A stretch of 7,849 nt of DNA from Clostridia bacterium (GCA_017538005.1 JAFYJR010000043.1:1-7849); one strand, 5' to 3'. Shown: positions 1-6,428, numbered from the stretch's first letter. The notes: generated from the letters alone by a model not told the origin. Numbers and translations: made by a program.

Positions 1-2
1 GT

Positions 3-434
3 GTAAACTTCTCTGAGACATACGCTACAGGCGTACAGGTAGTTATAGTCAAGGAAGGCAGCGACATCAAGACTGTTGATGACCTTGACGGCAAGACAAT
101 AGGTGTTCAGGCCGGTACAACAGGCGACATCTACTGCACAGATGACTACGGTCAGGAGAACGTTAAGCAGTTCGCTCAGGGCGCTCTTGCCGTACAGGCT
201 CTTCTCAATGACCAGGTTGACTGCGTCGTAATCGACAATGAACCCGCAAAGCAGTTTGTTGCTGCAAATGAAGGTCTCGCGATTCTCGACACAGAGTATG
301 CCGTAGAAGATTACGCGGCAGCGTTTGCAAAGTCCAACACAGCTTTACTTGACGACTTCAACAAGGCTCTTGCAGAGCTTAAGGCTGACGGTACAATCGA
401 TAAGATTATCGACAAGTACATCAACGCAGGTTAA
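3..434 (+). CDS. Amino acid ABC transporter substrate-binding protein, 3' part (start outside window)
   Basis: This is the C-terminal 143 residues of a family 3 (polar amino acid) solute-binding protein, which captures an amino acid outside the membrane and hands it to the permease encoded next. The reading frame is open from the window edge to TAA at 432-434. Recognisable family segments are VDDLDGKTIGVQAGTTGD (fragment residues about 25-42), which matches the conserved 'L-KGK-IGVQ-GTT' strand and ligand-binding loop, then CVVIDNEPAK (about 74-83), the usual 'D-vi-D---a' hinge strand, and the C-terminal helix LAELKADGTIDKIIDKYI that closes these proteins. Full members have about 250-280 residues, so roughly the first 100-130, including the signal peptide and lipobox, lie upstream. 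The two downstream genes encode the matching permease and ATPase. Threonine codons are 9 ACA and 1 ACT, a strong bias consistent with high expression. The exact amino acid carried cannot be read from the fragment. Confidence 0.93.
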   Translation, partial: VNFSETYATGVQVVIVKEGSDIKTVDDLDGKTIGVQAGTTGDIYCTDDYGQENVKQFAQGALAVQALLNDQVDCVVIDNEPAKQFVAANEGLAILDTEYAVEDYAAAFAKSNTALLDDFNKALAELKADGTIDKIIDKYINAG

Positions 435-464
435 GATATTACTTTTTTGCATACAGTGAAATGA

Positions 465-499
465 GGAGCGGAGTATATCCGCCCCTTGTTTTGCGTTTT
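465..499 (+). terminator. Hairpin after the binding-protein gene (attenuator-like)
   Basis: Bases 465-472 (GGAGCGGA) pair with 478-485 (TCCGCCCC) around a 5-base loop, with one A-C mismatch at 467/483. A T-rich but interrupted tract (TTGTTTTGCGTTTT, 486-499) follows. The stem is short and imperfect, so it more likely gives partial termination or protects the 3' end of the binding-protein message than a full stop. This would allow more binding protein than permease and ATPase, a common arrangement in ABC importer operons. The functional role is inferred. Confidence 0.45.
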
Positions 500-515
500 A
501 GAGAGCAGGTATTTT

Positions 516-1295
516 ATGAGATTTGTGAGTTTTTCCTCATGGCTTGAGACCGCCCCTTCCTGGGTGCACGGTCTGCCGAAGGGGACCCAGAGTTTCCTGT
601 TTCAGCTGTTCCAGACATTTGTGGTCGGCGACCGCTGGAAACTGTTCGCGGACGGTCTTCGGATAACATTCATTGTTACCCTGGGAGCGCTTGCGCTCGG
701 TATAATCATAGGACTGATCCTTGCGATTATACGCACGCTTTACTGCAGCTATACGGTAAACAAACCGCCTTTTATTCTGAAGGTGTTAAACTCGTTTACG
801 GAACTTTACCTGACCGTTATCCGCGGTACGCCGATGATGGTTCAACTCCTTATCATGGGCTTTGTCATCTTTGTACCGAAGACGGAGACGGGCTGTATTG
901 TCTGCGGTATCATAACGCTTGGCATAAACTCGGGTGCGTATGTCGCCGAGATAGTCAGGTCCGGCCTTATGTCCATAGACAAAGGACAGACCGAAGCCGG
1001 CAGAAGTCTCGGTTTCAACTACGGTCAGACGATGTTTTACATTATCATCCCTCAGGCGGTCAAAAACATCCTTCCTGCTCTCGGCAATGAGATGATTACA
1101 TTGCTCAAGGACACATCGCTTGTATCGGTAATAGCGCTCCGTGATATCACGAAGCAGGCCCAGAATATTCAGAGCCTGACATACAACGCGCTTGTGCCTT
1201 ATCTCAGCCTTGCGGCCATTTACCTCGTTCTGGTAATAGGTCTGACAAAGCTTCTTGCGGTATTTGAAAGGAGGCTGAGGAAGAGTGAACACTGA
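516..1295 (+). CDS. Polar amino acid ABC transporter permease (HisM/GlnP family)
   Basis: This is an integral membrane subunit of an amino acid importer; it would form the channel with a second copy of itself and bind the ATPase encoded next. From ATG 516 it has 259 residues. Hydrophobic segments lie at about 46-72, 104-120, 125-147, 185-206 and 226-249. The family motif VIRGTPMMVQ is at 101-110, and the cytoplasmic EAA loop that docks on the ATPase starts at E160-A161-G162 and runs through SLGFNYGQTMFYIIIPQA. An in-frame TTG at 486 would add ten residues, but it falls immediately after the hairpin stem and has no ribosome site. ATG 516 has an AGG (507-509) six bases upstream, so it is preferred. 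The 3' end overlaps the ATPase gene by 11 bases, which suggests translational coupling. The roughly 40 residues before the first membrane span, ending in FVVGDRWKLFADGL, are common in clostridial members of the family. Confidence 0.93.
   Translation: MRFVSFSSWLETAPSWVHGLPKGTQSFLFQLFQTFVVGDRWKLFADGLRITFIVTLGALALGIIIGLILAIIRTLYCSYTVNKPPFILKVLNSFTELYLTVIRGTPMMVQLLIMGFVIFVPKTETGCIVCGIITLGINSGAYVAEIVRSGLMSIDKGQTEAGRSLGFNYGQTMFYIIIPQAVKNILPALGNEMITLLKDTSLVSVIALRDITKQAQNIQSLTYNALVPYLSLAAIYLVLVIGLTKLLAVFERRLRKSEH
1267..1287 (+). promoter_or_regulatory. Ribosome binding site fixing a GTG start for the ATPase gene
   Basis: AAAGGAGG at 1267-1274, inside the end of the permease gene, is a near-perfect Shine-Dalgarno sequence ten bases before GTG 1285. 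No in-frame ATG is nearby: ATG 1295 is in another frame and stops after three codons. The GTG start, giving N-terminus MNTDEKVIEV, is therefore well supported and lies inside the permease reading frame. Confidence 0.8.
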
Positions 1296-2025
1296 TGAGA
1301 AAGTAATAGAAGTCAAAGGTCTTGAAAAATCATTTGACGACATAGAAGTATTAAAGGGTATAGATATCGATATCCACAAGTGCGAGGTTGTCGTAATCAT
1401 AGGGGCTTCGGGCTCCGGAAAATCGACATTCCTGCGTTGCCTTAACTGTCTTGAGGACCCCACCGGCGGATGTATCTATTTTGACGGCGTTGATCTTGCC
1501 GATGTTTCAGTTGATATCAATGTCCACAGGCAGAACATGGGCATGGTCTTCCAGCATTTCAATCTTTTCCCGCATATGACGGTGCTCAGGAACATGACCA
1601 TCGCGCCGATGAAACTCAAGGGATTGTCCGCCGAAGAGGCGGAAAATAAGGCGTACGAGCTCCTCAAAACCGTAGGTCTTGAGGACAGGGCGGACGCCTA
1701 TCCGTCACAGCTCTCCGGCGGACAGAAACAGCGTATCGCCATCGTTCGCGCGCTGGCCATGGAACCTGAGGTAATGCTCTTTGACGAGCCGACTTCGGCG
1801 CTCGATCCCGAGATGGTCGGCGAGGTTCTGGATGTTATGAAGAACCTCGCGAAAGAAGGCATGACGATGGTCGTTGTAACGCATGAGATGGGATTTGCCC
1901 GCGAAGTCGGCGACCGTATCATCTTCATGGACGATGGCGTAATAGGCGAGGAGGGCACTCCGGAAGAGGTATTTGACCACCCCAAATCAGAGCGTCTTCA
2001 GTCATTTCTTGCAAAAGTTCTTTAA
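1285..2025 (+). CDS. glnQ: Polar amino acid ABC transporter ATP-binding protein (GlnQ type)
   Basis: This is the cytoplasmic ATPase that powers the amino acid importer. It has 246 residues, the usual length for GlnQ/HisP/ArtP proteins. All nucleotide-binding motifs are intact: Walker A GASGSGKST (40-48), Q-loop glutamine Q90 in MGMVFQHFNLFPHMTV, ABC signature LSGGQ (143-147), Walker B VMLFDE (163-168) with catalytic E168, D-loop SALD (171-174) and switch histidine H200 in VVVTHEMGFA. The phrase FQHFNLFPHMTVLRN and the VTHEMGFAREV tail are diagnostic of the polar amino acid subfamily rather than of sugar or peptide ATPases. It follows the permease with an 11-base overlap and is probably made from the same message. 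The symbol marks the family; the actual substrate (glutamine, cystine, arginine or another) is not determined. Confidence 0.95.
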   Translation: MNTDEKVIEVKGLEKSFDDIEVLKGIDIDIHKCEVVVIIGASGSGKSTFLRCLNCLEDPTGGCIYFDGVDLADVSVDINVHRQNMGMVFQHFNLFPHMTVLRNMTIAPMKLKGLSAEEAENKAYELLKTVGLEDRADAYPSQLSGGQKQRIAIVRALAMEPEVMLFDEPTSALDPEMVGEVLDVMKNLAKEGMTMVVVTHEMGFAREVGDRIIFMDDGVIGEEGTPEEVFDHPKSERLQSFLAKVL

Positions 2026-2037
2026 TGATGCTAAAAT
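2009..2037 (+). promoter_or_regulatory. Candidate sigma-A promoter with extended -10 for pilT
   Basis: The -35 candidate is TTGCAA (2009-2014, 4 of 6 consensus bases). The -10 is TAAAAT (2032-2037, 5 of 6), the spacer is exactly 17 bases, and TGC at 2029-2031 supplies an extended -10 element. The -35 box lies inside the last codons of the ATPase gene and the -10 just after its stop. Transcription would begin near 2044, about 38 bases before the pilT ATG. A match of this quality can occur by chance, so the call is moderate. Confidence 0.5.
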
Positions 2038-2081
2038 ATCTCCGTATTGTTTATTAATAACCATTATGGGGGTTTTACAGT

Positions 2082-3137
2082 ATGACACTTGCCGAACTCT
2101 TGAAAGTAGCGGAAGAAAACAAGGCTTCCGACGTACATATTACCGTCGGCGTACCGCCGCTTATGCGTGTACACGGCTCCATGATGCCGATTCCCAACGA
2201 GCCTCGCCTCATGGCTGAGGATGTTGAGGCTCTCGTTAAGGGCATCATGGGCGAATTCCAGAAGAGAGCTTTCGCCGAGCGCGGCGAAATCGACTTCTCC
2301 TTCGGTCTCGCCGGCATGGGCCGTTACCGTGTAAACGTATTCCGTCAGCGCGGTACGACGGCAGCGGTTTTCCGTCTCGTAGGTTCAAAGATTCCGAACC
2401 CGTATGACCTCGGTGTTCCTCAGTCGGTTATCGACCTCTATGAACTCAAGCAGGGTCTCGTACTTGTTACCGGTCCCACGGGTTCAGGTAAGTCCACGAC
2501 ACTGGCGTCGCTCATCGGTCTTATAAATGACCATCTGAACGACCACATCATCACACTTGAGGACCCCATCGAGTATCTTCACAGACATAACAAGTCTATT
2601 GTAAACCAGAGAGAGATAGGCGTTGATACGCGTTCATACGCAGCCGCTCTCCGTGCCGCTCTTCGTGAAGACCCCGATGTTATCCTCGTCGGTGAGATGC
2701 GTGACCTTGAGACCATCGCGACGGCCGTAACAGCCGCCGAGACCGGCCACCTGGTCTTCTCGACACTTCACACCATCGGCTGCGCCGAGACCATCGACCG
2801 TATCATCGACGTATTCCCGACGGATCAGCAGGACCAGATCAAGGTTCAGCTCTCCATGGTTTTAGATGCCGTCATCTCCCAGAGACTTATTCCCACAATA
2901 GACGGTACGGGCCGTGTCGCCGCGTTCGAAGTAATGCTCGCCGACTCCGCTATCCGTAACCTCATCCGTGAGGGTAAGAACTACCTCATCCCTTCAAACA
3001 TGCAGTCAGGTAAGCAGAAGGGCATGATGACGATGAACGATTCACTTGTTGACCTCTACAACACAGGACGAATCTCCCGTAAGGACGCAATTCTCTATTG
3101 CACCGATCAGGATGAAATGTCCAAGAGACTCATGTAA
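2082..3137 (+). CDS. pilT: Type IV pilus retraction ATPase PilT
   Basis: PilT is a hexameric cytoplasmic ATPase that disassembles type IV pili, giving twitching motility and often aiding DNA uptake. The 351 residues match the usual family length (about 345-370) from end to end. The N-terminal PAS-like domain carries KASDVHITVGVPPLMRVHG (14-32). The RecA-like core has Walker A GPTGSGKST (131-139), the Asp box ITLEDPIEYLH (157-167), Walker B DVILVGEMRD (199-208) with catalytic E205, and the His box TGHLVFSTLHT (221-231). The PilT-specific C-terminal motif AIRNLIREGK (290-299) separates it from the assembly ATPase PilB, which is much longer. The start ATG 2082 has GGGGG (2068-2072) nine bases upstream. 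No other pilus gene is near: the gene sits between an amino acid importer and a sugar importer, with its own likely promoter and a strong terminator. All catalytic motifs are intact, so it is not a decayed copy. Threonine codons include many ACG and ACC, unlike the flanking binding-protein genes. Confidence 0.96.
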   Translation: MTLAELLKVAEENKASDVHITVGVPPLMRVHGSMMPIPNEPRLMAEDVEALVKGIMGEFQKRAFAERGEIDFSFGLAGMGRYRVNVFRQRGTTAAVFRLVGSKIPNPYDLGVPQSVIDLYELKQGLVLVTGPTGSGKSTTLASLIGLINDHLNDHIITLEDPIEYLHRHNKSIVNQREIGVDTRSYAAALRAALREDPDVILVGEMRDLETIATAVTAAETGHLVFSTLHTIGCAETIDRIIDVFPTDQQDQIKVQLSMVLDAVISQRLIPTIDGTGRVAAFEVMLADSAIRNLIREGKNYLIPSNMQSGKQKGMMTMNDSLVDLYNTGRISRKDAILYCTDQDEMSKRLM

Positions 3138-3164
3138 TCGTACATTTTCATATAAAGTGTTTAA

Positions 3165-3199
3165 AGACTCCGCTTTTTCAAAGCGGAGTCTGTTTTTTT
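3165..3199 (+). terminator. Rho-independent terminator of pilT
   Basis: Bases 3165-3176 (AGACTCCGCTTT) pair perfectly with 3180-3191 (AAAGCGGAGTCT) around a 3-base loop, forming a 12-bp stem. A G and then seven T residues (3193-3199) follow. It starts 28 bases after the pilT stop codon and cleanly separates pilT from the sugar-importer operon. Confidence 0.93.
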
Positions 3200-3257
3200 G
3201 CCGAATAAAAGCCGTTTAATTCGTCGAAAGTGCACAATTTTATTGCCGTATAATCTA

Positions 3258-3287
3258 TTGATTTGTTTAGATTTAATATATTATAAT
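3258..3287 (+). promoter_or_regulatory. Sigma-A promoter of the sugar importer / malQ operon
   Basis: The perfect -10 TATAAT (3282-3287) is preceded by TTGATT (3258-3263, 4 of 6 -35 bases) with an 18-base spacer, in an AT-rich stretch. Transcription would start near 3294, leaving a leader of about 35-40 bases before the ATG at 3331. A second TATAAT at 3249-3254 lacks a convincing -35. The pilT terminator just upstream means this operon needs its own promoter. I found no convincing CcpA (cre) site; regulation by maltose or catabolite signals cannot be read from the sequence. Confidence 0.72.
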
Positions 3288-3317
3288 ACAAGTGAATAGG
3301 GCACGTTTTAGCCCAAA

Positions 3318-3323
3318 AGGAGG
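3318..3323 (+). promoter_or_regulatory. Consensus Shine-Dalgarno of the sugar-binding protein gene
   Basis: AGGAGG at 3318-3323 lies seven bases before ATG 3331 and is a perfect match to the anti-Shine-Dalgarno core. It follows directly on a small possible hairpin, GGGC (3299-3302) with GCCC (3311-3314). Strong initiation fits the high expression usual for binding proteins and fixes the start, which also gives a proper signal peptide. Confidence 0.85.
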
Positions 3324-3330
3324 TTAAATC

Positions 3331-4614
3331 ATGAAAAGATTAATCGCAATTTGTTTAGCGCTCGTCCTTGTATTCAGCCTCGGTGCTTGTGCAAAGGGCG
3401 GCGCGGACGCTAAGAAGGGTTCGGTTTACTTCCTCAACTTCAAGCCCGAAGCTGATGAGGCCTGGCAGGCAATAGCCAAGACTTACACAGAGCAGACAGG
3501 CGTACAGGTTAAGGTAGTTACAGCTGCATCAGGCGAGTACGACAAGACTCTCGCAGCTGAACTTGATAAGGACGCCGCTCCCACAATGTTCCAGGTTGGT
3601 AACGTAGGCGCAGTTGAGACATACGGCGACTATTGCTACGACCTCAAGGGTTCAAAGTTTGAAGGCGAACTCACAACAGACGCTTATAACCTTTATGACG
3701 CAAACGGCAAACTCTGCTCTATCGGTTATTGCTATGAGTGCTACGGCATCATCGTAAACAAGGCTCTCCTTGAGGCTGCCGGCCACTCACTTGATGAGAT
3801 CACAAACTTTGCAACACTCAAAGCAGTTGCTGACGACATTCACGCTCGTGCAGCAGAGCTCGGTTTTGACGCATTCACAAGCGCAGGCCTTGACGGTTCT
3901 TCTTCATGGAGATTCTCCGGCCACCTTGCAAATATGCCTCTTTACTATGAGTTCAAGGCTGACAACGTAACAGCTCAGCCCGCAACAATCAAGGGCACAT
4001 ACCTTGATCTCTACAAGAACATCTGGGATCTCTACATCACAGATTCAGCCACAACAGGCGCTGCCGTAGTTACAGCTACAGGTGACGAAGCTGAGGCAGA
4101 GTTCTATGAAGGCAAAGCTGCTTTCTATCAGAACGGTTCTTGGGAATTCGCAAGCCTTACAGAGAAAGGCATGAAGGCTGACGACCTCGCCATGATCCCG
4201 ATTTACTGCGGAGCTGAAGGCGAAGAGAAAGCCGGCCTTTGCTGCGGCACAGAGAACTGCTGGGCAGTTAACGCTACAGCTTCCAAGGCTGACATCGAAG
4301 CCACTCTTGACTTCATGTATTGGATGGTAACATCTGAGGAAGGCACAAAGATGATGGCTGAGCAGTTCGGTCCTTGCCCGTTCAAGAATGCTGCCACACC
4401 TGAAAACGTATTCTTTGCTCAGGCAAACGAGTACACAGCTGCCGGCAACTATGTTGTAACATGGGCATTCAACTGGACTCCTGCAGTTGATGACTGGCGT
4501 GCAGGCGTTGTTGACGCACTCGCTCAGTACACTGCAAAGGGCGGTTCATGGGATAAGGTTAAAGAGGCATTTGTTGACGGTTGGGCAACACTCTATGCCA
4601 AAGACCACGCTTAA
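3331..4614 (+). CDS. Sugar ABC transporter substrate-binding lipoprotein, probably maltodextrin-binding
   Basis: This is a family 1 (MalE-like) solute-binding protein of 427 residues, typical for carbohydrate importers. The N-terminus is a lipoprotein signal: positive MKR, a hydrophobic stretch at 4-17 and lipobox LGAC with acylated Cys20, so the mature protein would be anchored on the outer face of the membrane. Family landmarks are the first strand SVYFLNFKPE (31-40), the segment DAAPTMFQVGN (81-91), FYEGKAAFYQNGSWEF (258-273), which is the 'GkaAm---G-W' motif, and CWAVNA (310-315). Many tryptophans, including W271, W311, W378, W382 and W389, could stack on sugar rings. It is followed by two matching permeases and malQ, which makes malto-oligosaccharides the best guess for the ligand, but the sequence alone does not prove it. 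The mature part contains nine cysteines besides Cys20 (102, 129, 134, 137, 293, 304, 305, 310, 349), an unusually high number. Threonine is encoded only by ACA (27) and ACT (5). Confidence 0.92.
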   Translation: MKRLIAICLALVLVFSLGACAKGGADAKKGSVYFLNFKPEADEAWQAIAKTYTEQTGVQVKVVTAASGEYDKTLAAELDKDAAPTMFQVGNVGAVETYGDYCYDLKGSKFEGELTTDAYNLYDANGKLCSIGYCYECYGIIVNKALLEAAGHSLDEITNFATLKAVADDIHARAAELGFDAFTSAGLDGSSSWRFSGHLANMPLYYEFKADNVTAQPATIKGTYLDLYKNIWDLYITDSATTGAAVVTATGDEAEAEFYEGKAAFYQNGSWEFASLTEKGMKADDLAMIPIYCGAEGEEKAGLCCGTENCWAVNATASKADIEATLDFMYWMVTSEEGTKMMAEQFGPCPFKNAATPENVFFAQANEYTAAGNYVVTWAFNWTPAVDDWRAGVVDALAQYTAKGGSWDKVKEAFVDGWATLYAKDHA

Positions 4615-4640
4615 TCCTTAAACTACCTTAAAGTTTCACG

Positions 4641-4678
4641 GGGGCGGGCGGTAATCGCGCCCGCCCCTTATTCTTTTT
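4641..4678 (+). terminator. GC-rich hairpin between binding protein and permease genes
   Basis: Bases 4641-4650 (GGGGCGGGCG) pair without mismatch with 4658-4667 (CGCCCGCCCC) around a 7-base loop. TTATTCTTTTT (4668-4678) follows. It resembles an intrinsic terminator with a slightly interrupted T tract. Because the permease genes start only 12 bases later and have no visible promoter, it probably lets some polymerase through and stabilises the upstream message, so that binding protein is made in excess over permease. That role is inferred from its position. Confidence 0.72.
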
Positions 4679-4689
4679 ACAAGGGTGGA

Positions 4690-5586
4690 ATGCATTTGAC
4701 GGCTTTAAACTCAAAACTTATCAGGCGTCCTATACAACGTCATATCTGGCTGTTTTTGCTTCCGACGTTCGCAGCATTCTGCATAGGATTCCTTTATCCT
4801 TTCTTTAAAGGATTCTATCTGTCTTTCTGTAAGTTCAGAATTACGAAAGACGCTACCTTTACCGGATTTGAAAACTACAAGTCTATTTTCCATGACACGA
4901 GTTTTCTTCACTCTTTCTGGTACACCGCACTTTTTGCAATTGTTTCACTTCTCTTTATCAATGTATTCGCGTTCATAATCGCGTATTTTTTGACACAGGG
5001 AATAAAAGGTGCCAACCTTTTCCGTACGGTATTCTTTATGCCGAACCTCATCGGCGGTATCGTACTCGGATATATCTGGTCAATGATCTTTGACGGTATC
5101 CTCATCCGTTACAACACGGCCGTTATCCTGGAGACAAAATACGGTTTCTGGGGTCTCGTAATTTTGGTGTGCTGGCAACAGATAGGATATATGATGATCA
5201 TCTACATTGCCGGTCTTCAGGCAATCCCCGAGGATATGATGGAGGCCGCGGAGATAGACGGAGCGTCAAAGTGGCAGAAACTCTGGAAGATCACCATACC
5301 CAACATGATGCCTTCCTTCACCATCTGCACATTCCTGTCACTGACAAACGGCTTCAAACTCTACGACCAGAACCTCGCGCTTACAAACGGCCGTCCCTAC
5401 ATCCAGCAGGGCGGTACCGTAATCAAGACAACCCAGATGCTTGCGCTGAACATAGTTGACTCGTTCTACTCAAGCCTCACAAACAGAGGTCCCGGCCAGG
5501 CTAAGGCGGTTGTATTCTTTATTCTTGTAGCGGGTATAAGCATTGCGCAGCTTACCTTTACCCGCAGGAGGGAGGTACAGCAATAA
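4690..5586 (+). CDS. Sugar ABC transporter permease, MalF/UgpA type
   Basis: This is one of the two membrane subunits of a CUT1-type carbohydrate importer, of 298 residues, the usual size for Gram-positive members (they lack the large extra domain of E. coli MalF). Hydrophobic segments lie at about 17-40, 78-101, 111-134, 153-175, 207-222 and 272-290. The EAA loop that contacts the ATPase is EAAEIDGASKWQKLWKITIPNM (185-206), with the conserved glycine at 191. The start is uncertain. ATG 4690 is only one base after AAGGGTGG (4681-4688), or five bases after AAGG. TTG 4696, in frame, has a better 7-base spacing to the GGTGG part and would give a protein two residues shorter. The gene follows the GC-rich hairpin, and its stop overlaps the next start in TAATG, so the two permeases are translationally coupled. 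Confidence 0.94.
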   Translation: MHLTALNSKLIRRPIQRHIWLFLLPTFAAFCIGFLYPFFKGFYLSFCKFRITKDATFTGFENYKSIFHDTSFLHSFWYTALFAIVSLLFINVFAFIIAYFLTQGIKGANLFRTVFFMPNLIGGIVLGYIWSMIFDGILIRYNTAVILETKYGFWGLVILVCWQQIGYMMIIYIAGLQAIPEDMMEAAEIDGASKWQKLWKITIPNMMPSFTICTFLSLTNGFKLYDQNLALTNGRPYIQQGGTVIKTTQMLALNIVDSFYSSLTNRGPGQAKAVVFFILVAGISIAQLTFTRRREVQQ

Positions 5587-6428
5587 TGAAACGCGAAGCA
5601 CAAAGAAAGCGCACGCTCGCAATAGCTTTTGCGCTCATTTCAATCTTCTACCTCTTTCCCGTATTTATTGTTCTGATGAACTCGTTTAAGTCGAACGGTT
5701 CCATCAACACGGACACCTTCGCTTTCCCGAATTCCCATTCGTTCATGGGACTTCAGAACTATATTAAGGGTATGACATTCGGCAACTATCCGTTCTTCAA
5801 GTCCGTATTCTTCAGTTTCTTCATAACTGTTGTTTCATCGGCGCTTATTCTGCTCTGCTGCTCCATGGCGGCATGGTATATCGCCCGGGTAGGTGACAAG
5901 TCATGCAGCGTGGTTTATTACCTCTGCGTGTTCTCGATGGTTGTACCTTTCCAGATGGTAATGTTTACATTGTCCCGTACGGCCGACAAGCTCGCTCTTG
6001 ACACACCGTGGACGATTCCGATTGTTTATCTCGGATTCGGAGCGGGCCTCGCTATCTTCATGTTCGTGGGATTTGTCAAATCGATTCCATTGGAGATAGA
6101 GGAGGCGGCGGCAATAGACGGCTGCGGACCCATCCGTACATTCTTCATGGTAGTGCTTCCGATGCTCAAACCGACACTCATCTCAGTCGGCGTACTTGAG
6201 ATAATGTGGGTATGGAACGACTACCTTCTCCCTTACCTCGTACTCGATCGTAACCAGTATATGACCATACCGATTCACATCCAGTACCTGAAGGGAAGCT
6301 ACGGAACCGTGGATATGGGCGCCACGATGGCACTCATTCTGCTTTCAATTGTTCCTGTAATCATATTCTACTTAATCTGCCAGAAACACATCATCAAGGG
6401 TGTAGCGGCAGGAGCAGTAAAGGGTTAA
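5586..6428 (+). CDS. Sugar ABC transporter permease, MalG type
   Basis: This is the second membrane subunit of the sugar importer, of 280 residues, a standard length for MalG-like proteins. Hydrophobic segments lie at about 10-31, 74-97, 107-129, 143-164, 189-206 and 246-265. The EAA loop EIEEAAAIDGCGPIRTFFMVVLPMLKPTL (170-198) is well conserved, with glycine at 179. The segment WVWNDYLLPYLVL (208-220) is the typical 'WN-f--pl' motif of this subunit. The start ATG 5586 shares its A with the TAA of the preceding permease. GGAGGGAGGT at 5566-5575 lies ten bases upstream, a strong ribosome site inside the previous gene. No ATPase gene follows; the next gene is malQ after three bases, so the importer should use a shared ATPase encoded elsewhere. 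Confidence 0.95.
   Translation: MKREAQRKRTLAIAFALISIFYLFPVFIVLMNSFKSNGSINTDTFAFPNSHSFMGLQNYIKGMTFGNYPFFKSVFFSFFITVVSSALILLCCSMAAWYIARVGDKSCSVVYYLCVFSMVVPFQMVMFTLSRTADKLALDTPWTIPIVYLGFGAGLAIFMFVGFVKSIPLEIEEAAAIDGCGPIRTFFMVVLPMLKPTLISVGVLEIMWVWNDYLLPYLVLDRNQYMTIPIHIQYLKGSYGTVDMGATMALILLSIVPVIIFYLICQKHIIKGVAAGAVKG

Noticed and set aside
29..40. Twelve-base match AGGCGTACAGGT shared with the start of the sugar-binding protein gene (near 3499)
   Set aside because: Both copies encode T-G-V-Q-V in genes with the same strong codon bias; a coincidence of codon choice rather than a DNA repeat.
486..515. TTG 486 as start of the amino acid permease
   Set aside because: It directly abuts the hairpin stem ending at 485 and has no ribosome binding site; ATG 516 has an AGG six bases upstream and gives the usual N-terminus.
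786..1463. Long open frame on the - strand (225 codons) across the permease/ATPase junction
   Set aside because: It lies opposite two strongly conserved genes on the + strand, has no recognisable domain, and its low-complexity, charged composition is what an antisense reading of coding DNA gives.
1698..1985. Two overlapping - strand open frames within the ATPase gene
   Set aside because: Both are shadows of the ATPase signature and Walker B region in alternative frames; no ribosome site or domain supports them.
3207..3220. Possible CcpA catabolite site TAAAAGCCGTTTAA
   Set aside because: It matches the cre consensus at about 10 of 14 positions but lacks the required symmetric core around the central CG, so chance in AT-rich DNA is more likely.
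5169..5459. Open frame of 96 codons on the + strand inside the MalF-like permease gene
   Set aside because: It is an out-of-frame reading of conserved permease sequence with the EAA loop in the real frame; the product is hydrophilic and unlike any family I know.
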